Made by a program: the position numbers and the translations under genes
Notes under the pieces: generated by a model
What the model was told of the DNA's origin: nothing
Databases searched by the model: none
Seen by the model: only the letters and a program-made list of their open reading frames with translations
Part shown: positions 1 through 7,412 of the stretch, one piece after another
Position numbering within the stretch: the first letter of the stretch is position 1
Layout of the letters: the number at the start of each line of letters is the position of its first letter
NCBI GenBank assembly: GCA_001275005.1
Contig: JWZX01001542.1
Span: 1-12,919 of the forward strand
DNA from: Chrysochromulina tobinii
Lineage: Eukaryota; Haptophyta; Prymnesiales; Chrysochromulinaceae
Reading direction: 5' to 3'
DNA length: 12,919 bases

Positions 1-105
1 ACGGTGGATGCCGCCGTGTACGGGCTCAATTTGGCCCCCGTGGGTAGGATGACCTACCACTCACTGATAGCTATGGCCAGGCAGCTTGGTGAGAGATATA
101 TATAG
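1..105 (+). CDS. Possible 3' end of an upstream gene (partial, hypothetical)
   Basis: The first frame is open from the window edge to a TAG at 103-105, giving 34 residues. They read like ordinary protein (for example LNLAPVGRMTYHSLIAMARQ) with a plausible amphipathic helix at the end. No family is recognised. It is too short to separate from a chance open frame, and the start lies outside the window. It could be the last exon of a neighbour on the same strand, or a remnant. Two nearby short frames (146-202 and 165-368) also read like protein but lie in other frames, which would fit a decayed coding segment. Confidence 0.2.
   Translation, partial: TVDAAVYGLNLAPVGRMTYHSLIAMARQLGERYI
96..104 (+). 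promoter_or_regulatory. TATATATAG, possible TATA element
   Basis: An isolated run of alternating T and A lies about 400 bp upstream of the first in-frame ATG of the receptor-kinase gene, in otherwise mixed-composition DNA. It could be a core promoter element if the transcript has a long leader. It also overlaps the stop codon of the open frame at 1-105, so it may be coincidental. Confidence 0.15.
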
Positions 106-501
106 CATAGTGGATCACTTTGGTGCAATTTCAGTGAGGATTTGACGCGCATGGGACATGTACTATGACAAAACGGGTGTTACGCGGAGCGACTTCGAAG
201 GCCCGTACGAGGTGTGAATTCATCTCTGGCGGGCCAGTTTCGGGCATTAAGATGTGCCCGAGCATCCCCGCCATTGGTCCCAACCTCAAACTTGACGAGC
301 CCACCACGCTATGGGCCGCTGTTCACAGTCAAAGTTGTGAATACGCAACTGGGAGCGGACTACCTTAAGTCACGATTTCTTTTTGGGTTTTTTTTCGATT
401 ACCTTTGTTTTGGGACGGTGAGTGGGGCTCGCGAGCCGCTGACGGCGCGCTTGGCGGCAGCATACATACTCAACACCCTAGTGTGCTGGGGGTGCTTGCT
501 C
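106..501. other. Upstream region of the receptor-kinase gene, no clear gene
   Basis: This stretch is less GC-rich than the coding regions downstream. The frame of exon 1 is open back to about 214 but contains no ATG before 502, only a GTG at 214. A T-rich run (about 377-395) is followed by a strong donor-like sequence, GGTGAGTGGG, at 417-426. A 5' intron with its donor at 418 is therefore possible, and the real first exon may lie here. Nothing else could be supported. Confidence 0.3.
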
Positions 502-3500
502 ATGGCATCGCTCATGGCATGGCACCATCGTTTCGCCAAGTCTCCTTGCTCTCGGCCACATCGGCCTCGAGAGAAGCAGGGCGTGCGCGGTGCCCTCACC
601 CTCCTTGCATGGTGCACCATGCTGCCCTGCACCGAGACCAGCAACGTTCCCGGGTTGAACCGAGGTCTGCAGCTCGCGGTGCCCAGCCACCGCCGTGAGC
701 TGCAGACCGCGGTGAGCACCAGCGCTGGCCTGACCAGCGCACTCGCCGACACCGCCGTAAGCCGCATCGTCCTTGCCTCCGGAACCTACAACCTCATCGC
801 CGAGCTCAGCATCACCAGGAGCGTCATCCTTGAGGCGGCGGCAGGAGCCACGGTCACCCTGAACGCACAAGCGAGCTCCACGAGTCGGCGCCGTGTGGTG
901 AACATCAACCCGGGCTCGTCGGGCGTCGTGCAGCTGATCGGGCTCGGCATCACGGGAGGCTACTACGATGTTGTGCGTGCTCATGTTCAAAAGTTCCCGT
1001 CGCCCCGATGGGAAAACTGCCGACGCATTTTGCTTGACTCACGCTTGTGCACAACTGTGAACGACGCTTCGGTCACCCACAGGGGGTGCGTGCCGCAGAG
1101 ACCTTAAAACTTCCCATATCGCCCCATGGGCCTGACGTTCTTGCTTCGACTCTCGCTTGCGCAACTGCGGCCGACGCTCCGGTCAACTACACAGGGGGCA
1201 CGTGCTGCAGAGACCTTGAAGTTTCCCATTGCCCCGATGGGAAAGTTGCTGACGTGCTTGCACCGACTCACGCTTGACAACTGCGAACGCTTCGGTCAAC
1301 TACAGGATGTACGTGCCACAGAGACCTTGAAAAGTTCCCACCGCCCCGATGGGAAAATGGCTGACATGCTCGCCTCAACTCACTCTTGCACAACTGTGAA
1401 TGCTTTGGTCAACTACAGTATGTACGTGCTGCAGAGACCTTCAAAAGCTCCCATCATGGGAGACTCACATTTTGCTCCTTGTTTGCAGGGCGGCGGTTTC
1501 TATGTTGCGGGTGGCACAGTGGCCATCTCGTCGTGCACAATCAGTGGAAACAGAGGAAGCGGGGTGCACATTCGTGCTCAAAATTGCCCATCGCTCCGAT
1601 GGGAAAATTGCTGACGTGCTTGCCTCGACTCACACTTGCTCAACTGCAAACGCTTCGGTCAATTACACAGCGGGTATGTGCCGCAGAGACCTTCAATGTT
1701 TCCATCGCCCCCATGGGAGACTCTCGCTTGCTCGTTGTTTACAGGGCGGCGGTGTCTTTGTCAACGGTGGCACGGTGACTTTGTCATCATGCACCATCAG
1801 TGGGAACACAGCTGACTTAGTGCGTACTCATCTTCAAAAGTTCCCTCGCCCCGATGGGAGACTCACATTTTGCTCGTTGTTTGCAGGGCGGCGGTGTCTA
1901 TGTCAATGGTGGCTCAGTGAAATTTGATTCGTGCACCATCAGTGGGAACACAGGAACTGTGCGTGCTCATGTTCAAAAGTTCCGATCGCCCCGTTCGGAG
2001 ACTCACGTTTTGCTCGTTGTTTGCAGGGAGGCGGTGTCTACGTCTATTCCGGCATGGTCGCGATAACGTCTTCCTCGATCTATGGGAATACAGCTGGCTA
2101 TGTGCGTGCTGATGTTCAAAAGTTCCCATCGCCCCGAAGCGATGGGAATTTTGCTGACGTGCTTGCCCTGACTCACGCTCGCACAACTGCGAACGCTTCG
2201 GTCAACTACAGTTGGTACGTGCCACAGAGACCTTGAAAACTTCCAATCGCCCCCATGGGAGACTCACGTTATGCTCGTTGTTTGCAGGGAGGCGGTGTCT
2301 ATGTCGAGCGTGGCACAGTGGCTATCTCATCGTCCACCATCAGTGGGAATACAGCTACATATGTGAAAGCTTTTCTTTCCCATCGCCCGTGGATTGCCTT
2401 GCTTTTGTGACCTCCATCGTGACCTCTCGTTCCCCTCTCCTCGCCCACAGGGGGCCAATGTATACGTATATTTTTGTCCTGCGGATGCGTACTCGTGCGC
2501 CCACAGCGGCGGCACGGTCTGCTCCAGTGCAACGAACCTCACAGGAGTCTCTGGCCCAGTCGCAACTTGCCCGGCGCCGCCGCCCTTGCCGAGCGACCCA
2601 ACGGGCGTCATCATCGAACCAACGGGCGTCATCATCGGCGTCGTCGTCGTCGGCGTGATCCTCGCCCTCGCCCTCGCCCTGGTCATCCTGCACCGCCGTC
2701 GCCGTGATATGCGCCGCAACAAAGTGCCCGCACCATCAATCGCGCCTGCCAAGCTGAGCAGCGCCAGCGGTACGAGCTTCTCGCACTCCTCCACGACATC
2801 GTCCTCTACCATGGTGGGCTCGCTCGCGCTCTCTGAGAGCGCGAGCGCCAGTGCCAAGGCACGCATGACGCGGGCGCAGGAGCTCCTCAAGGCGTGGGAG
2901 CTCGACGCGCGCGATATCACGATCCTCGAAAAGCAGCTCGGCGAGGGCGGGCAGGGGGTCGTGGTGCGCGGCTTGTGGCACGGCATCGAGGTCGCCATCA
3001 AGCAGCCGCGGCTGTCAAAGGGGAGAATCGGGAAGCAGAACGCCTTCGGCTCGACGTCGGCGCTCGATTCGTACAACCAGGCGCTCCGTCGTGAGGTGCG
3101 CGCGCTCTCGCGCGTGCGCCATCCGAATGTCATCAAGCTGCACGGCGTATGCTTAGGACCTGCACCGATGCTCCTGATGAGCTACGCACCGAGCGGCACG
3201 CTGCAGGACGCGCTCGACGACCACAAGTTCCAGACGCCCTTGGAAATGGTGCGGCTGCTCGCGGGCATCGCGCGCGGCATGGAGGCGGTGCACGCGCACA
3301 AGATCATCCACCTCGACCTGAAGCCAGAGAATGTGCTCATCGGGCCGCTCGACGTGCCGTGGATCACCGACTTTGGGCTCTCCACCTCTTCCAACATGAC
3401 CTCCATGTCGCAGTCGACCGTGGGCGGGCGTGGCACGCTGCCCTTCAAGGCGCCCGAGCTCTTCGCCCATCCGCCGCACGTGGGGCCCGAGGCCGACGTG

Positions 3501-5054
3501 TACGCCTTTGCCATCCTCGCGTGGATCGTCGTCTGTGGCGAGCAGCCGTACGCGAACATGCTGGCGGCTGCGACGTCGTTGCCGCAGGCGGTGGCCCAGG
3601 GCGTGCGGCCGACGCTGGCCGACCCAAACGAGGAGTGGCAGGACAAGACCACCCTGCCAATGGTGAGGCTGATCGAGGGCTGCTGGCACGCCGATTCTGC
3701 GCAGCGTCCGACTTTTGGCAGCGGCAGCGGCGAGGGCGCAGAGGGCGGAGAAGGTGGAGGCAAGGGGGTGAGGAGTCGTGTCGTCGCGATGCTCGAGAAG
3801 ATGGAGCACTCATTCTCAAAGGGCTCCGATCTGGAGGCGTCACAGCTGGCGCTGGCGATGCGGCTGATCTCGACCGAATCTGAGGCGGAGACGCTGAGCA
3901 TCTCCCTCGTGCAGATTGGCGCGGCACAGGGCGATGCGACGACGACGGCGGCGGAGCAGACCGAACTGGCGGAGGAGAAGGCAGCCTTGGAGACGTCGCA
4001 GGGCCTGCTGCGCCAGCATGCCTTCGCCGTGCTCTCGCAGATGCCCGGCGGTACTGGCGGCGAGCTCGCGAGCGCGCTGAGTGCGATGCTGCTGCAGCAG
4101 TCGGACATGTTCCGACATGCGATGCTGGAGACCGAAGCCAAGATGCAGAGTCTTGAGCGCAGCCTCAGCCGGCTCGCCGAGGGCGAGCTCGACTGCCCTC
4201 GCCTCTTTGTGCTACTGCCGATGGAGGCATCGAGCTCGAAGCTCATGCAGCTCGTCAAGAGGGAGTTTGTCAGGGACAAGTACCGCCTCGTCTTCCTCGA
4301 CCCGGTGACCGGCTGTGCGGTGCGCTGCGGCCCCGACGGCGACGGCTACAAGCTGGAGGTACCCAAGAAGTGGCTGGTCGAGAACCGCAAGATTATCTCG
4401 GCCGCCCTTCACATTGTGAAGAGCTGCGTCATGGCAGGCCGCCTTGCGGGGCTGCCGCTGCCGTCGGCTGCCGGACTGCCGGCGCAGGCGGTGTCGAAGG
4501 CGGAGATCGAGGCGCTCAAGACCTTTGAGGCTGTGTATTCGGGCGAGGGTGTTCTCGGAGACGATGCAAGCAGCACGTCGTCCTCAGCCTCGCCGTCCGC
4601 GGCCAAGGCGGTGAAGGCGGCGACGGGCCAGGTATACAAGCAGCTGCGCAAGATGCTCAAGGAGCAGTGCAAAGACGAGTACCTCGTACACTGTGAGATG
4701 ACCAAGGAGAAGGCGCGCGACGGCTCGATCGAGTTCGTGAGCGCCGGCAGCAAGGAACGCTTCCTCCACTTCGGCCAGCAGGCCCTGATCTGGAACGACG
4801 AGACGCTCAAGCAAAAGGCGGCGGCCAAGGCGGCGGCGCTCAGGGAAGTCGAGGCGACGGCGCTCAGGGAAGTCGAGGCGATGGCCGCTGCGCCCGCCGG
4901 TAAAGCGAAGGCGGTTCCATTCAGCACCGGGGCGGGTGAGATGGCGGGCCCAGAACCCAAACCCACTGCCGCAGCCAAGCCCCCGGAGCTCCAGAACATG
5001 CTGATCGTGTCCTCGTTCCTGGAGGTGTTTACGCCGAAGCGAGAGGGCGTGTAA
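502..5054 (+). CDS. Beta-helix receptor-like protein kinase, seven exons: join(502..972,1489..1563,1745..1819,1887..1958,2027..2101,2288..2362,2451..5054)
   Basis: The spliced product is about 1148 residues, a predicted single-pass membrane kinase. A hydrophobic stretch at 31-43 (RGALTLLAWCTML) may act as a signal peptide. Residues about 80-281 form a right-handed beta-helix: exons 2-6 each encode one repeat like GGGVYVNGGTVTLSSCTISG, and joining across introns creates SGNTA..GGGVYV motifs resembling chlamydial Pmp repeats. A transmembrane helix (about 340-361) precedes HRRRR. The kinase domain (about 437-703) has the glycine loop GEGGQG, VAIK Lys465, Glu496, HLDLKPEN with Asp570 and Asn575, DFG Asp588 and APE, so catalysis looks intact. 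HRD is HLD, a non-RD form, and the overall look is TKL. A Ser/Gly-rich hinge, possible coiled coil and PRLFVLLP domain (about 864-945) follow. All introns are phase 0. The start is uncertain: 502 is the first in-frame ATG, but a 5' exon could exist. Ligand and substrates are unknown. Confidence 0.85.
973..1488 (+). repeat. Intron 1: four tandem intron-like units plus a short unit
   Basis: The intron starts GTGCGTGCTC after exon 1 and ends TTTGCAG. Inside are four related units, 973-1082, 1086-1194, 1198-1305 and 1309-1418 (108-110 nt), then a 67-nt unit at 1422-1488. Each long unit begins with a donor-like G(T/C)(A/G)CGTGC sequence and ends with an acceptor-like CAC(A)G or CTAC(AC)AG. Adjacent units are separated by exactly three bases (GGG, GGG, GAT, TAT). 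The unit starting at 1198 has a GC in place of GT. Shared internal landmarks are CAGAGACCTT, a CCCATCG...CGATGGG inverted repeat, GACTCACGCTT and GCTTCGGTCAAC. Confidence 0.8.
1564..1744 (+). repeat. Intron 2: one long unit, three bases, one short unit
   Basis: The donor is GTGCACATTC. A 107-nt unit (1564-1670) ends AATTACACAG, followed by CGG at 1671-1673, then a 71-nt unit (1674-1744) that starts GTATGTGCCG and ends TTTACAG. The layout is the same as in intron 5. Confidence 0.75.
1820..1886 (+). repeat. Intron 3: single short unit, 67 nt
   Basis: It starts GTGCGTACTC and ends TTTGCAG. Its centre holds CCCTCGCCCCGATGGG, a slightly imperfect version of the inverted repeat shared by the other introns. 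It lacks the approximately 40-nt block ending in CAACTACAG that characterises the long units. Confidence 0.8.
1959..2026 (+). repeat. Intron 4: single short unit, 68 nt, with altered hairpin arms
   Basis: It starts GTGCGTGCTC and ends TTTGCAG. The hairpin arms are TCCGA and TCGGA where other copies have TCCCA and TGGGA, so both sides of one pair differ while pairing is kept. Confidence 0.8.
2102..2287 (+). repeat. Intron 5: one long unit, three bases, one short unit
   Basis: The donor is GTGCGTGCTG. A 110-nt unit (2102-2211) ends GTCAACTACAG, followed by TTG at 2212-2214, then a 73-nt unit (2215-2287) that starts GTACGTGCCA and ends TTTGCAG. The first unit has the longest hairpin of the set, TTCCCATCGC pairing with GCGATGGGAA around a six-base loop. 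Confidence 0.75.
2363..2450 (+). other. Intron 6, 88 nt, joins the beta-helix to the transmembrane/kinase exon
   Basis: It begins GTGAAAGC and ends CGCCCACAG after a pyrimidine-rich tract (CGTTCCCCTCTCCTCG). It keeps only a trace of the repeated intron core (TTCCCATCGCCC at about 2377) and is otherwise diverged. Splicing here joins TATY to GANVYVYF in frame. Confidence 0.75.
2598..2639 (+). repeat. Two 21-bp tandem copies encoding PTGVII(E/G) next to the membrane
   Basis: Two adjacent copies of CCAACGGGCGTCATCATC plus one codon (2598-2618 and 2619-2639) encode PTGVIIE and PTGVIIG. They lie just outside and at the start of the predicted transmembrane helix, so the duplication slightly lengthens the juxtamembrane segment. 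Confidence 0.8.
4836..4883 (+). repeat. Two 24-bp tandem copies encoding ALREVEA(T/M)
   Basis: Units 4836-4859 and 4860-4883 differ only in the last codon (ACG or ATG). They extend a charged, Ala-rich helical tail of the receptor kinase, downstream of its PRLFVLLP domain. Confidence 0.85.
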
Positions 5055-5869
5055 ACAACTTCTCCTCAGCTTGTTCAAACGACTCGGCAACGTGGCGGGG
5101 GGCGTCTTAGCCCCATCGTGACGGATGTGGTCTCGACTGGTGCTGTGGAGTTGTGAGCGAGAAAGGAGGGATGTGCTGGAAGCGGGGGAGCTCAGTTCAT
5201 GGTTTCGGCAGCCCAGGCAAGACCGACGAGCACGTCCGGGAGATGGGAGGAGGGGTTCGCTTCGGCTGTACTCATACTTTTGGAAGAGGGGAGGGGAAAG
5301 CATGTGGAGGTGGGAGCGTCGGGGGTGGGGCGCCATCTTGGCGTCCAAAGGCAGAGCGTTCCGAACAGCAGCTCAGGTGAGGAACTATGCTCCATCCTCC
5401 ATGTGGAGGTTTGGTCCGGTCCCTTGTGTCATGTGAGAGGAAAGTGTCGTGCTGTGTTTACATGTGCAGGCGCATGCTGAGAAGAGGGCCTTAGCCGTTA
5501 GAGCCCGTTATTGGTTATACGCGTGCCGGCTTGCGCTTGAGAAGGTGCCGGGTGTTGGTCGCGGCTAAATATCTAATCGATACGCGTTATATAGGGAATA
5601 TTATATTATACACTAGTCTGTCTACTCATACGCGGCGCTACACGCGCGCACAGTCGCAGGCACACGTCGTTAGGTATCGTCTAGACGTCTTACACGGTAG
5701 ACCTCGGTACGGATGATGAAGCGTTAACCGTAACCCGCCGCCGTACGCGGCGGCGGTGTGCGCGCGGTCCCGCTTAAGGTCCCGCCGCCGCACAGCGGGG
5801 CGCGGGCGCACGGAACCGTATGCAAGATCTCCACCGACCCAGAGTGCTCTCGCGCTTATCTCGCGCCTC
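5055..5869. other. Convergent spacer between receptor kinase and thioesterase-CS gene
   Basis: These 815 bp must contain the 3' ends of two genes that face each other. No convincing coding frame, tRNA or canonical AATAAA signal was found on the plus strand just after 5054. There is an AT-rich island at about 5567-5616 (TATATAGGGAATATTATATT) and a short inverted repeat CCTCCA-TG-TGGAGG at 5396-5409. From about 5730 the DNA is strongly GC-rich. Confidence 0.5.
5735..5756. other. Perfect GC-only inverted repeat with TACG loop
   Basis: CCGCCGCCG and CGGCGGCGG (9 bp each) flank TACG. As RNA from either strand it would form a very stable hairpin. It lies about 114 bp beyond the stop codon of the minus-strand thioesterase-CS gene, so it may be in or near that gene's 3' untranslated region. 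No specific function is claimed. Confidence 0.5.
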
Positions 5870-6379
5870 TCAGCACGCCGCCGCCACTCTCAGCGTCAGT
5901 TTGAGCCTCCCCGTCTTGGCACTGAACTTGGCCATGTCGGCCCCGTCCGTGTCCACGCGCCGCGGGAACGGCAGGGAGAACGGCTTGCGTGCGCCCGGCA
6001 GCAGCAGCTCGAGGCCGGTGGCGCCGATAGAGAGGTCGGCCTCCGCGAGCGAGCTCACGCCATCGAGAGCGAGCACCACCTGAAGCAATGTGCCGCCTTC
6101 GAGCTCCATGCTCACGAGGCGGCACGCCGTCACGTCGCGTTGCGCAGCCTCCGCCGCGTCCACCAACCGTTCGGCCAGCGCTCTGGATGGGTCCTCTTCC
6201 AGATTGGGATCGATCGTCTCCCCCCGATGCTCCGCCAGCCCGCCCACGATGTGCTCGGCAAGGCGCGTCATCTCCGCCGCGGATGCTTCGTCAAGCGCTC
6301 GCCACGGCGCCTTGGGCTCCTGTGGGCTGCATGCAGCAGCCTTGAGCCGTTCGTATTCGGCCCGCACCGCCTCAGCGCT

Positions 6380-6422
<43 letters not shown>

Positions 6423-7138
6423 AGGGCTGCCGCCACGCCACCATCGCCGCCGAGGGCTGCCGCCGCGCCACGTCTCTCAAGCGCCGAGAGCGCCGGCGCG
6501 GGCGTGAGCGTGCGCAGCCTGTCGGTGATGAAGTTCTTGGGGGCGGCGAGGACCGTCAGCTCGCGCGCGCACGCCTTGTGCCCGAGGCCGGCGTACTTGT
6601 AGCTGCTCAATTCGACGCCGTCGCGCCGCAGCCGCCCGCACGCCTCGGAGTGCAACTCCACGGGTACGTCGTCGTCGTCCTCGCCGTGGCAGAGCAGCAC
6701 GGGTGTGCGAACGCCGTACTCGCTCGATTTCTGGCGTGGGCGCATGTACCAGCCGCTCAGCCCGGCGATGCCAGCGAGCGTGTGCTGGTACGTGCGCCCG
6801 GCGAGCAGCGCGAGCGCCGCTCCAGGTCCGTGGCCGCCGAGCACGATGCGAGACGGCTTGATGCCGCTCTCCACAATCTGCGCCAGCATCGCGTGCACGG
6901 TGTGCACGGCGTCGTCGACTCGCTTGAATTCGGTGCTGGCCTCAATGATCGGCAGCTCGTAGTCAAACCAGGTACCGCTGCGCGCCGTCGGGAATGCCCA
7001 CTGCACCCATGGAAGTCGCCTGCCGAGCCCCGACATGGGGTCGGACTCGAGGCGCTCCCACCCATTCCCAGTGTCCTCGTCGCCGTGCAGCCACAGCACG
7101 CACGCGTCAGCCGGGCGTACTTCCTCATCCTGAGGCAT
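5870..7138 (-). CDS. Acyl-protein thioesterase-like domain (nucleophile lost) fused to a PIH1-type CS domain
   Basis: The protein has 422 residues from the first ATG in frame (complement of 7136-7138); the frame is open upstream to about 7240 without another ATG. Residues about 10-215 resemble LYPLA1/2 acyl-protein thioesterases: VLWLHGDEDTGNGW near 14-27, TWFDYE near 56-61, and HGEDDDDVP near 151-159 supplying the acid. HK at 187-188 supplies the catalytic His. The nucleophile motif GxSxG is GHGPG (102-106), with Gly104 where Ser should be, so hydrolase activity is doubtful. After a linker with 14 Gly (240-253) and a helix, residues about 337-418 resemble the CS-like domain of PIH1 proteins (LDGVSSLAEADLSI, AKFSAKTGRLKLTL). 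PIH1 relatives serve R2TP/HSP90 co-chaperone work and dynein pre-assembly. The product is probably a cytosolic binding or adaptor protein. Confidence 0.75.
6381..6422 (-). repeat. (CCG)14 microsatellite encoding a 14-residue glycine run
   Basis: Fourteen uninterrupted CCG triplets on the plus strand read as GGC glycine codons on the minus strand. They form the hinge between the thioesterase-like and CS domains. Nearby Ala/Gly-rich segments (GGDGGVAAALGG) look like older, interrupted expansions. Length polymorphism between strains is expected. Confidence 0.9.
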
Positions 7139-7412
7139 CGTGGGACGAGAATCGGAAGCGAGGACGAGGACGGAGAAGGCCCAAGCCGCGACCGTTGCCT
7201 TCCACGTCAAGTCAAGACTGTACAAAGACAGGCACGACAAGACTTTTTCTCAAGAACTCCTCAACCTCACACCAGAGTTTGTGTTTGACGAGTGTGAAAC
7301 GTGCAGCAGGACGTCGAGCTCCGAAGTAAAGGTGTGAAGATGAGCGTCTCTCTCAGAAGTCCACAACTGTCGTCAACTGTCCGCATCAATCTCTCGCGCG
7401 CGCGCGCTCAGC
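7139..7412. promoter_or_regulatory. Shared divergent promoter region
   Basis: These 274 bp separate the start codons of the minus-strand thioesterase-CS gene and the plus-strand repeat-protein gene, so both promoters and leaders must lie here if the starts are right. No TATA box is evident. CGCGCGCGCGC at about 7396-7406 lies just upstream of the plus-strand ATG. Confidence 0.45.

Larger units (their letters stand above)
1489..2362 (+). repeat. Array of five one-rung exons (exons 2-6) of the beta-helix ectodomain
   Basis: The exons are 1489-1563, 1745-1819, 1887-1958, 2027-2101 and 2288-2362, encoding 25, 25, 24, 25 and 25 residues. Each begins GG(C/A)GGCGGT right after an AG acceptor and ends with one to four variable codons after AA(C/T)A(C/G)A, before a GTG donor. 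All boundaries are phase 0, so whole exons can be added or lost without breaking the frame. Exon and intron sequences are both conserved between copies, which indicates recent duplication of exon-intron pairs. Consensus residues are GGG, [YF]V, GG, V, S[SC], ISGN. Confidence 0.85.

Noticed and set aside
214-501. N-terminal extension of the receptor kinase starting at 214
   Set aside because: The frame there begins with GTG and has no ATG before 502, composition is unlike the coding part, and a strong donor-like site lies inside it. It is kept as 5' region of unknown status.
973-2450. CRISPR-like array, because repeats recur at a regular spacing
   Set aside because: The repeats are about 110 nt, diverged, carry splice signals and alternate with coding exons. 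Spacers of unique sequence are absent.
3182-4279. Minus-strand frame of 365 codons opposite the kinase
   Set aside because: It is antisense to clearly conserved kinase motifs, with Ser/Arg-rich composition and no motifs of its own.
7139-7240. Signal-peptide-like N-terminus of the thioesterase-CS protein (34 residues upstream of the ATG)
   Set aside because: The upstream frame opens with TTG, not ATG, and a secreted form would not suit a CS domain. The ATG at 7138 places the domain start as in other family members.
5756-7288. Open frame of 510 codons on the plus strand, longer than the minus-strand gene it overlaps
   Set aside because: Its translation is Arg/Ala/Gln-rich with a poly-Ala run and no recognisable motif, whereas the minus strand shows thioesterase-like and CS-domain motifs. 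It is an antisense shadow of a GC-rich gene.
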